Part shown: positions 8,848 through 16,408 of the stretch, piece after piece
How positions within the stretch are numbered: the stretch's first letter is position 1
Layout: every line of letters begins with the position of its first letter
NCBI GenBank assembly: GCA_015665265.1
Contig: JADFAM010000009.1
Span: 1 to 64,000 of the forward strand
Source: Flavobacterium sp.
GTDB taxonomy: Bacteria; Bacteroidota; Bacteroidia; Flavobacteriales; Flavobacteriaceae
DNA: 64,000 nt
Reading direction: 5' to 3'
Translations under genes and position numbers: made by a program
The notes under the pieces: model-generated
What the model was told of the DNA's origin: nothing
The model's database searches: none
What the model saw: the letters and a program-made list of their open reading frames with translations, nothing else

Positions 8848-10125
8848 ATGAACATACTTATTTTAGGATCAGGAGGTAGAGAACATGCATTTACATATAA
8901 ACTATCACAAAGTAAAAAAGTAACAAAGATTTTTGTGGCCCCAGGAAATGCAGGAACTCAAGAAATTGCCACGAATATCAATGTTAATCCTACAGATTTT
9001 GAATCTGTAAAAAAAGCCGTCATAGCGCATGACATACAAATGGTTATTGTAGGTCCAGAAGCTCCGTTAGTAAATGGAGTTCATGATTTTTTTCTCGCTG
9101 ACAATGTGTTAAAATCTATTCCTGTAATAGGTCCTAAAAAAGATGGAGCTTTGCTAGAAGGAAGTAAAGATTTTTCTAAAGAGTTTATGGTTAAGCATGG
9201 AATTCCCACTGCTAAATATCAGTCATTTACAAAAGAAAACTTACAACAAGGTAAATTGTTTTTGGAAAGTTTAACACCACCATACGTGCTAAAAGCAGAT
9301 GGACTTGCCGCAGGAAAAGGTGTGTTAATTTTAGATTCTTTAGAGGAGGCAAAATCTGAGTTAGAAGAGATGGTATCAAACCAAAAATTTGGAGATGCAT
9401 CTTCAACTGTGGTCATTGAAGAATTTTTAAAAGGAATAGAATTATCTGTATTTGTTCTTACAGACGGTAAAAGCTATAAGATATTACCATCTGCCAAAGA
9501 TTATAAGAGAATTGGCGAGGGAGACAAAGGATTGAACACAGGAGGTATGGGAGCAATCTCACCTGTACCATTTGCTGATAAAAATTTTTTAAATAAAGTT
9601 GAAGAATTAGTTGTGAAGCCAACAATTCTAGGATTACAAAAAGACGGGATAGATTACAGAGGGTTTATTTTTATTGGATTAATGAATGATAATGGGAACC
9701 CCTCAGTTGTTGAGTACAACGTTAGAATGGGAGATCCAGAAACTGAAGTTGTTTTGCCAAGAATTCAATCAGATTTATTTGATCTTTTTGATGGTGTTGC
9801 CAATCAAAATTTAGAGGAGAAAGAATTTTCTGTGACAGATAAAATTGCAACTACTGTTATGTTAGTTTCGGGAGGATATCCTGAATCATATGAAAAAGGA
9901 GCTATTATTTCAGGTCTTGATAACCACAAAGATTCTACTATTTTTCATGCAGGAACTAAGATAAAGGGTGAAGCTATTGTAACAAGCGGTGGAAGAGTGC
10001 TAGCCGTAACATCTTTAGCAGATAGTATCCAAGAAGCATTGGATCAATCATATAAAACAATAGATAGTATTCATTTTAAAAAAATGAATTATAGAAAAGA
10101 TATAGGCTTTGATTTAGTAGGATAA
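8848..10125 (+). CDS. purD: Phosphoribosylamine--glycine ligase
   Basis: GAR synthetase: ATP-dependent ligation of glycine to 5-phosphoribosylamine, second step of de novo purine synthesis, cytosolic. 425 residues, normal length. The N-terminus MNILILGSGGREHAF and VAPGNAGT are the family signature. The ATP-grasp part contains VLKADGLAAGKGV, VIEEFLKGIELSVF, and the metal/ATP site YNVRMGDPETE; the C-terminal domain has VSGGYPESYEKG. It has its own -7 element and no purine genes beside it, as is common in Flavobacteriia. Confidence 0.97.
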   Translation: MNILILGSGGREHAFTYKLSQSKKVTKIFVAPGNAGTQEIATNINVNPTDFESVKKAVIAHDIQMVIVGPEAPLVNGVHDFFLADNVLKSIPVIGPKKDGALLEGSKDFSKEFMVKHGIPTAKYQSFTKENLQQGKLFLESLTPPYVLKADGLAAGKGVLILDSLEEAKSELEEMVSNQKFGDASSTVVIEEFLKGIELSVFVLTDGKSYKILPSAKDYKRIGEGDKGLNTGGMGAISPVPFADKNFLNKVEELVVKPTILGLQKDGIDYRGFIFIGLMNDNGNPSVVEYNVRMGDPETEVVLPRIQSDLFDLFDGVANQNLEEKEFSVTDKIATTVMLVSGGYPESYEKGAIISGLDNHKDSTIFHAGTKIKGEAIVTSGGRVLAVTSLADSIQEALDQSYKTIDSIHFKKMNYRKDIGFDLVG

Positions 10126-10132
10126 ATAGTCC

Positions 10133-10182
10133 TTTTATTTTAAATGAGATTAATTAAAACTCTCAAATCAAATAAAAAAAAG
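10133..10182. terminator. Possible bidirectional terminator between purD and the histidine kinase
   Basis: Arms TTTTATTT/AAATAAAA and, nested inside, TGAGA/TCTCA with an internal mismatch, followed by an A run. It sits in the convergent gap. The stem is A/T-rich and interrupted, so the call is weak. Confidence 0.35.
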
Positions 10183-10230
10183 TAAATAAATTCGCCTTCC
10201 TCGATTATCAGAAAAAATATTTACCAAAAG

Positions 10231-11271
10231 TTATTTCACCTTTTTCATGGTAAATGAAAATTCAGATCCTTTTTTAAAAGTGCTATTAATGAGCACCGTT
10301 TCATTATGAGCTTCAACTATATGTTTAACAATAGATAAGCCTAATCCAGATCCTCCCTGTTCTCTAGATCTACTTTGATCAACTCTATAAAAACGTTCAA
10401 ATAAACGAGAGATATGTTCTTCTTTAATTCCTTCTCCGTTATCAACAACTTTAATAATAAATTTCTTTTCGTCAAAAGATTCAATACCTACACTGGTTAA
10501 TCCATTCAATTTTCCGTATTTAATTGAGTTTACAATTAAATTGATAAGAACTTGCTCAATTCGCTCTTTATCTCCATTTACAAATACCGGATAATCATAA
10601 ACTTTATCGAATTGTAGTGTAATATTTCTTTTTTTAGCTTTCATTTCAAATAAATCAAATACATTCTGAATGAGATCGATAATATTAAAAACTTCATAAT
10701 TCATCTTCAACCCTTCAGTTTCTAATTTTGCAATCATATCTAAATCTTTTACAATAGCAACCAATCTGTCAACACCTTTGTTAGCTCTTTCTAGGTACTT
10801 ATCTCTTATCAATTTATCATTTATTCCTCCCTCAATGAGTGTCAAAATATAGCCTTGAACTGTAAAAAGAGGTGTTTTTAATTCATGAGATACATTTCCT
10901 AAAAAGTCTTTTCTAAAAGAATCTCGTTCTGTAAGATTTTTAATTTCAATTCTTTTACCCTGAACATAATTTTTAACACTATTGGATAAAGAATCTATAT
11001 CTGAAGTTGTTGAGGCTCTTATAAATTCATCATCATTTAGGATGGAAACTTCATCATATATTTTTTTTATTCTGTTGTAAATGAATCGTTCAGTTCTAAA
11101 TTGAATTATAAAAAAAGAAATTATAAATATTGCGGGAAAAAAAACAAGAATACTAAGTAACTTTTTTTCTTCGGAGGAAAGAAAATAAACGAGCGCAAAA
11201 GTTAATACAATAGAAATAGTAAGGTATACTGATGATAATAGAGAAAAAGAGTATGTCTTTTTTAGCTTCAT
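10231..11271 (-). CDS. Sensor histidine kinase, PhoR-like
   Basis: 346-residue membrane histidine kinase. Two closely spaced N-terminal helices (about residues 12-30 and 37-55) leave almost no periplasmic loop, as in PhoR-type phosphate sensors. A linker follows, then HisKA with the phospho-acceptor in FLGNVSHELKTP, then HATPase_c with N box LINLIVNSIKYG, G1 box VVDNGEGI and GSGLGLSIVKHIVEAHN. It lies 12 nt downstream of the response regulator in the same operon. The phosphate role is inferred from this architecture and from the TTAACA repeats in the neighbouring promoter, not shown directly. Confidence 0.85.
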   Translation of the reverse strand: MKLKKTYSFSLLSSVYLTISIVLTFALVYFLSSEEKKLLSILVFFPAIFIISFFIIQFRTERFIYNRIKKIYDEVSILNDDEFIRASTTSDIDSLSNSVKNYVQGKRIEIKNLTERDSFRKDFLGNVSHELKTPLFTVQGYILTLIEGGINDKLIRDKYLERANKGVDRLVAIVKDLDMIAKLETEGLKMNYEVFNIIDLIQNVFDLFEMKAKKRNITLQFDKVYDYPVFVNGDKERIEQVLINLIVNSIKYGKLNGLTSVGIESFDEKKFIIKVVDNGEGIKEEHISRLFERFYRVDQSRSREQGGSGLGLSIVKHIVEAHNETVLINSTFKKGSEFSFTMKKVK

Positions 11272-11283
11272 AAGTAGTTCAAC

Positions 11284-11982
11284 TTATTTATCTTCAATAT
11301 CAATTACAAATTTATAACCAACTCCTTTTATGGTTTTAAAATGATTGTCTCCAATTTTTTCTCTCAATTTTCTGATATGAACATCAATAGTCCTTCCACC
11401 AACTACCACCTCATTTCCCCAAACACTGTCTAAAATAGTTTCTCTTTTAAAGACTTTTCCTGGTTTAGAGGTTAGTAAAGAGAACAACTCAAATTCTTTT
11501 CTAGGCAAAAATATTTTTTTATCACCTTTAAAAATCAAATACTCGTCTCTGTTAATGGTAATATTACCTATTTTTACAGAAGAATCCTCTTGACTTTCAG
11601 CTTTTAACCTTCTTAAAAGTGATTTTACTTTGCTAATTAAAACTTTTGGTTTTATAGGTTTAGTAATATAATCATCAGCACCTGCATCAAAACCAGCAAC
11701 TTGAGAGTAATCTTCATTTCTGGCTGTTAGAAAGGCTATTAAAGTATTTTCTAGACTTTTTATTGCTCTTATTTTTTCACAAGTTTCAATGCCATCCATT
11801 TCTGGCATCATAATGTCTAGTAAAATTAAATTTGGAGTGATTTTTTTTGCTGACTTTAGAGCTTCAAGGCCATTGTTTGCTGTGTAAACTTGATATCCTT
11901 CATTTTTTAAATTGTACCCTACAATTTCTAATATATCAGGTTCGTCGTCAACTAAAAGAATTTTAACATCACGTTTGTTCAT
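11284..11982 (-). CDS. OmpR/PhoB-family response regulator
   Basis: 232-residue transcription factor. The receiver domain shows the acidic pair in LLVDDEPDILEI, phospho-acceptor Asp in LILLDIMMPEMDG, the switch Thr in AFLTARNED and the Lys in YITKPIKP. The C-terminal winged helix is of the PhoB/OmpR type (LPRKEFELFSLL, then VWGNEVVVGGRTIDVHIRKLREKIG and GVGYKF). It is first in the operon with the kinase and transcribed away from the TonB receptor gene. The 181-nt divergent region contains phased direct repeats of the kind this family binds. Confidence 0.92.
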   Translation of the reverse strand: MNKRDVKILLVDDEPDILEIVGYNLKNEGYQVYTANNGLEALKSAKKITPNLILLDIMMPEMDGIETCEKIRAIKSLENTLIAFLTARNEDYSQVAGFDAGADDYITKPIKPKVLISKVKSLLRRLKAESQEDSSVKIGNITINRDEYLIFKGDKKIFLPRKEFELFSLLTSKPGKVFKRETILDSVWGNEVVVGGRTIDVHIRKLREKIGDNHFKTIKGVGYKFVIDIEDK

Positions 11983-12007
11983 AATTATTTTATAAATAAG
12001 GTTATAC

Positions 12008-12015
12008 CAAAAATA
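12008..12015 (-). promoter_or_regulatory. -7 promoter element TATTTTTG of the response regulator operon
   Basis: Perfect TAnnTTTG element on the minus strand, 25 nt before the regulator ATG. The TTAACA repeats begin about 27 bp upstream of it, so the regulator may also control its own operon. Confidence 0.5.
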
Positions 12016-12041
12016 GCGAATCTAAACTAAATACCAGTTGC

Positions 12042-12138
12042 TTAACAATCATTTAACCCTGTAACATTCAATTAACATTGCTCTAACCTAACAGTAATAA
12101 ACCTCTAACCTTTACTTTACAAAATAGCGTCAATTTTG
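12042..12138 (+). promoter_or_regulatory. Phased TTAACA-like direct repeats plus -7 element (PhoP/PhoB-type activator array)
   Basis: Six hexamers start exactly 11 bp apart: GTAACA 12061, TTAACA 12072, CTAACC 12083, GTAATA 12094, CTAACC 12105 and TTTACA 12116. An extra pair, TTAACA 12042 and TTAACC 12053, is also 11 bp apart. The last hexamer ends 9 nt before CAATTTTG (12131-12138), a -7 element with one mismatch to TAnnTTTG. Helically phased direct repeats replacing the -33 element are the hallmark of OmpR/PhoB-family activators, and the B. subtilis PhoP half-site is TT(A/T/C)ACA with 11-bp spacing. The regulator encoded next door is the obvious candidate to bind here. Confidence 0.7.
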
Positions 12139-12163
12139 CATAAAATTATAATAAGAACATTCA

Positions 12164-14980
12164 ATGAAAAATTTTTTAATTGTTTTTGCTCTATTCATTT
12201 GTCAAATGATGTTTGCACAAGGTAAGGGTGTAATTAAAGGTCAATTGTTAGACAAGGAAATGGATAATGAGCCTCTCTCTTTTGCTAGTGTTTTTCTAAA
12301 AGGAACTATTATTGGTACAGAAACAGATTTAGATGGAAACTTCATGTTATCTGTTGATTCTGGAGACTATATTTTAGTATTCGACTTTTTAGGATACAAG
12401 ACATTAGAGGTTCCAGTATCGGTTAAGGTAGGAGAAACAGTCATAATTAACAAAATATTAGAAGCTGCGGAAGGAGTAGCTCTTGAGGAGGTCAAACTAA
12501 AAGTAAGTATAAGTAAACAAAAAGAAAGTGCTTTATTAATGGCCCAACAAAAGGCGGTTACAATAGATCAAAAAATTGGAGTAGAAGAGTTAAGTAAAAA
12601 AGGGGTTAGTAATGTAGCCACCGCCTTAACTAAAACTACAGGAATCAGTAAGCAACAGGGATCTGGAGTTATTTTTGTTAGAGGTCTTGGAGATCGATAT
12701 AATGTTACCACGTTAAATGGATTGCCACTTCCCTCAAACAATCCTTCAAATAAAAATATTGATTTAAATATTTTCTCAACAGATATCATTGAGTTCATTT
12801 CAATAGATAAAACGTTTAATCCAAAAAACTTTGGAGATTTTAGCGGGGCAAACGTAGACATTTCATCAAAAAAATATACAGGAAAAGGGTTTTTTGAAAT
12901 AGCAATTGGTTCCGGTATAAATTCAGAAGCAAATTCTCAAGATACATTTTATTTAAATGATGGACCAAACACGTCAGGGTTCTATGATATTGGAATTCCT
13001 TCTTTCCCTTTAAATAATTATAATTTTAACACTAGTTGGAATAGAACAGAGTCTAATGCTCCTATCAATAAAAGTGTATCAATAAAATTAGGAGATTCAT
13101 ATGAATTAGGTGAAGAGACTAAATTAAGTGTATTTGGTGTGGCATCATTTGATAGTGGATTTAAATTTAATGAAGGAATTTCACGCGGAAGTGTTAATAC
13201 ATCTGGAGTAGCAAGGAGAGATTATGATTTTCTAAGATATGCATACGAAACCAATACTACCGCTATGGGTAATCTAAGATTAAAGCATAAAGCCCATGAG
13301 ATAAAGTACAACGCCTTAATGATAAATACTTCAAGTCAAAAGCAAGAAGAGTATTCAGGGATTCACGATGTTTTTGATTATGCTCCAGAAGGAGGAGCCT
13401 TTTTACAAAGAGCTGTTTTTGATAGAACAGAACTCTTTGTACATCAATTATTAGGTACTCACAAACTAGCTCAAAACATAGATATAAACTGGGGAGGAGC
13501 ATATAATTATGTTAAAAGTTCAACGCCTAATAGAAGACAATATTTATTAACACCAGACGATTGGAATATCCCTGAAGGACCGAAGTCATTTAAAGAAACC
13601 TTAAATGATTCAGACAACCATAAATTATTTCTTGATATAGAAGAGGAGGAGTTAGCGGCTAATTTTTCTGCAATGTATAAATTCAAAAAGAATGCTGATG
13701 ATGATTATTTAGGGAAATTTACTCTAGGATACAGCGGAAGGTATAAAAGTGTAGACTTTGAAGCTACTCAATTTAATTTTAGAATAAACAACAGTGGTGG
13801 AAGTGCTGCTGTACAACCCATCATTTCAGATATTTACGATTTAGATAGTTATTTTAATCAAGATAACTTCACCAATGGATTATTTGATATTAGAACTTTT
13901 AGAGGAGGATTAGGAACAGGAATCGATGTTTTATTGCCACAATCTTATGGTGGTCGTCAAGATATTCATGCGGGTTTTACAACACTTGAGTATGCTTTTT
14001 CGTCAAAATTTACTGCAATTTTTGGGCTTAGAGTTGAGCAAATTAATCAAACATTAAATTTTAATACCTCGCTTACTTCTGGGTTTAATGAACTTGATCA
14101 AACAGAGGTACTTCCCTCAGCATCATTTAAATATGAACTTAATGAACAACAAAATTTAAAGTTAGCATTAAGTAAAACCTACACCTTACCTCAGTTTAAA
14201 GAAAGAGCACCTTTTCAATATGATGAAACGCCAACCTTATCAACTATAGGTAACCCTGCTTTATATACATCAACAAACTATAATTTTGATCTTAAATGGG
14301 ATTTCTTTCCTAAATCAGAAGAAATAATTTCAGTTGGAGTTTTTTCTAGATTCATTAACGATCCAATTAATAAAATAACCATAAACTCTGCTTCTAACGA
14401 TGTTAGTTGGGTAAACTCTGGAGATCAAGCCACTGCTTTTGGAGCAGAGTTAGAACTAAGAAAAAATTTCTTTGTAAGAGAGCTAGATACTGAAGATAAA
14501 GTGTTAAAAACTAAACTTTCTGGGGGGCTAAATATCTCATATTTAAATACAAATCAAGACTTGAGTCAAGAGAAGGTTATTAATGAAACCTCAGCTGCTG
14601 GGTTTCCATTAAGTGTAGATTTTTCTTTCTCAGAAAGTGCCTTAACGGGTGCGTCAGAGTTGTTATTAAATGCAGATATTTCATATTTGAAAGAATACAA
14701 GGAGCATAAAAGTATTCAAGGAACGCTATCATTTAATTACTTTTCAGATAGAATTTTTGCGTTAGCAACTGAAGCAGGAAGAGGAAATATTATGGATTCT
14801 GGTATTCCAACTTTAGATTTTATACTAAAAGCAAAACTTAACAAACATCTTGGTATAGGATTGTCTGCGAAAAATATTTTAAACCCTACTATTAAAAGAA
14901 CTCAGGAAGTTCAAGATGTTATTGTCTCATCTTTTAAAGTTGGGTCAAATATTAAATTATCGTTATCCTATAACTTTTAA
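12164..14980 (+). CDS. TonB-dependent receptor of the predicted Pho regulon
   Basis: 938-residue outer-membrane receptor. A signal peptide (MKNFLIVFALFICQMMFAQG) is followed by a carboxypeptidase-regulatory-like domain (about 22-110), the plug (about 140-245, with VIFVRGLGDRYNVTTLNG) and a long beta barrel ending in aromatic SLSYNF. There is no SusD partner next to it, so it is not a classical glycan SusCD pair. The phased repeat array in its promoter suggests induction by the divergent two-component system, probably in phosphate limitation. The substrate cannot be read; phosphate or organophosphate uptake is an inference. Confidence 0.9.
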   Translation: MKNFLIVFALFICQMMFAQGKGVIKGQLLDKEMDNEPLSFASVFLKGTIIGTETDLDGNFMLSVDSGDYILVFDFLGYKTLEVPVSVKVGETVIINKILEAAEGVALEEVKLKVSISKQKESALLMAQQKAVTIDQKIGVEELSKKGVSNVATALTKTTGISKQQGSGVIFVRGLGDRYNVTTLNGLPLPSNNPSNKNIDLNIFSTDIIEFISIDKTFNPKNFGDFSGANVDISSKKYTGKGFFEIAIGSGINSEANSQDTFYLNDGPNTSGFYDIGIPSFPLNNYNFNTSWNRTESNAPINKSVSIKLGDSYELGEETKLSVFGVASFDSGFKFNEGISRGSVNTSGVARRDYDFLRYAYETNTTAMGNLRLKHKAHEIKYNALMINTSSQKQEEYSGIHDVFDYAPEGGAFLQRAVFDRTELFVHQLLGTHKLAQNIDINWGGAYNYVKSSTPNRRQYLLTPDDWNIPEGPKSFKETLNDSDNHKLFLDIEEEELAANFSAMYKFKKNADDDYLGKFTLGYSGRYKSVDFEATQFNFRINNSGGSAAVQPIISDIYDLDSYFNQDNFTNGLFDIRTFRGGLGTGIDVLLPQSYGGRQDIHAGFTTLEYAFSSKFTAIFGLRVEQINQTLNFNTSLTSGFNELDQTEVLPSASFKYELNEQQNLKLALSKTYTLPQFKERAPFQYDETPTLSTIGNPALYTSTNYNFDLKWDFFPKSEEIISVGVFSRFINDPINKITINSASNDVSWVNSGDQATAFGAELELRKNFFVRELDTEDKVLKTKLSGGLNISYLNTNQDLSQEKVINETSAAGFPLSVDFSFSESALTGASELLLNADISYLKEYKEHKSIQGTLSFNYFSDRIFALATEAGRGNIMDSGIPTLDFILKAKLNKHLGIGLSAKNILNPTIKRTQEVQDVIVSSFKVGSNIKLSLSYNF

Positions 14981-15047
14981 TTAACATAGCATTAACCAAG
15001 CAATAATTTTTAAGCAATATCTAATTAACATGTTGTCAGTTAATTTG
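14981..15047 (+). promoter_or_regulatory. Second phased TTAACA site with -7 element
   Basis: TTAACA 14981, TTAACC 14992 and TTAACA 15025 lie on the same 11-bp phase (0, 11, 44); the 33-bp position in between is unoccupied and 15003 is a poor match. The last hexamer ends 9 nt before TTAATTTG (15040-15047), a one-mismatch -7 element, the same geometry as at 12116-12138. It should drive the beta-helix lipoprotein independently of the receptor gene. Confidence 0.6.
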
Positions 15048-15077
15048 TATCAAATAAAATTATAAAAAATATTAAAA

Positions 15078-16262
15078 ATGAAAAAACAATTATTTACAGT
15101 ATTAATTACAGCACTTACCATTGTATTTGTGGTCTCATGTAAAGATGACGATGACGTTAATACTACACAACCAACCTGTTTTGATGGAATTCAAAATGGT
15201 GATGAAACTGGAGTAGATTGTGGAGGGTCTTCATGTCAGGATTGTGTAACTACTACATTATCTGGAGATGTTTTTGATAACATTACTTTAGATGCTTCTT
15301 TAGAATATGAATTAACGGGTGCTTATACTATTATGGACGGAGCTAGTCTTACCATACCAGCTGGAACTGTAATAAAAGCAACCGGAGGTACTGCCTCGTA
15401 TATTGCTGTTGCCCAAGGAGGTCAAATTTTCATCAACGGAACTTCTAGTAGTCCAGTAGTGTTAACTTCAGGGTCAGATAATCCAGCAGCTGCAGACTGG
15501 GGAGGATTGGTTGTTTGTGGAAAAGCGCCTACAAATGTTGGTTCTACAGCAACTTCTGAAGTTGCAGATTTAACCTATGGAGGTAGTGTTTCTGATGACA
15601 ATTCAGGATCTATCCGATACCTAAGATTAGAATACACTGGAGCAACATTCAATAGCTCAAAAGAATTTAATGGACTTTCACTATTTGGGGTAGGTTCGGG
15701 AACCACTGTAGAATACGTTCAATCTTTTGAAGGAGGAGATGATGGTATAGAATTCTTTGGAGGAACTGTAAACGGAAAATATTTGGTATCTACCAATTCA
15801 GGAGATGACTCTATAGACTTTGCAGATGGTTGGTCAGGTACTGGAGAATATTGGTATATTTCTGGAGGAGCCAAAGCCGGTATTGAAGGTTCTAATAATG
15901 GAGATAATGGAGATGCAGCCCCTGTAACAAATGCTACCTTAAGTAATATTACGGTAGTAGGTCCTGTCACAGAAGGAGCACTATACTTCAAAGAAGGAGG
16001 AGGAAACTTTACGATAGACAATTTCTACACCGATGGGATTAACTTAGGAGTAAAAGTTAAGAGTACAGATGCTGAAGCTGCTGTAAGAATTGAAGCAGGA
16101 AATTTAGTGATGACAAATGTTGAATTTGCAAACAGTGCAACAGGTTTTGTCATTACAGATTATACAGGAGCAAATCAAAGTTTTGTAACTGAAGGAACTA
16201 CTACTGGTGCAGGAAATGGAGTAGATGTTCCAGATTGGGCAACAGGTTGGACTCGTTTTTAA
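15078..16262 (+). CDS. Secreted lipoprotein with right-handed beta-helix-like repeats
   Basis: 394 residues. A lipoprotein signal ends in VVSCKDDDD, where acidic residues after the Cys are typical of surface-exposed Bacteroidota lipoproteins. Next comes a small Cys-rich motif, CFDGIQNGDETGVDCGG, with a trailing CQDC. The rest is Gly/Ser/Thr/Asn-rich with repeated short strands (LTIPAGTVI, GGQIFINGTSSSP, WGGLVVCG), which looks like a parallel beta helix. No catalytic motif is recognised. It lies 97 nt after the TonB receptor gene with its own phased-repeat promoter, so it probably works with that receptor at the cell surface. Some databases mislabel such proteins as transporters; nothing here supports transport. 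Confidence 0.75.
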   Translation: MKKQLFTVLITALTIVFVVSCKDDDDVNTTQPTCFDGIQNGDETGVDCGGSSCQDCVTTTLSGDVFDNITLDASLEYELTGAYTIMDGASLTIPAGTVIKATGGTASYIAVAQGGQIFINGTSSSPVVLTSGSDNPAAADWGGLVVCGKAPTNVGSTATSEVADLTYGGSVSDDNSGSIRYLRLEYTGATFNSSKEFNGLSLFGVGSGTTVEYVQSFEGGDDGIEFFGGTVNGKYLVSTNSGDDSIDFADGWSGTGEYWYISGGAKAGIEGSNNGDNGDAAPVTNATLSNITVVGPVTEGALYFKEGGGNFTIDNFYTDGINLGVKVKSTDAEAAVRIEAGNLVMTNVEFANSATGFVITDYTGANQSFVTEGTTTGAGNGVDVPDWATGWTRF

Positions 16263-16289
16263 TAAACTAGTATTTTTGAATTTGAATTT

Positions 16290-16319
16290 AAAAGCAGACT
16301 TAAAAAGTCTGCTTTTTTG
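16290..16319 (+). terminator. Rho-independent terminator after the beta-helix lipoprotein
   Basis: Stem AAGCAGACTT / AAGTCTGCTT with a 3-nt loop, followed by TTTTGTTTT. Confidence 0.85.
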
Positions 16320-16408
16320 TTTTATTAACGATATTTTAATTTGACACAAACATTAATTGATAGATATTTTATATATTTAAGGATTACAATTTTATAAAAC
16401 CTAATAGT

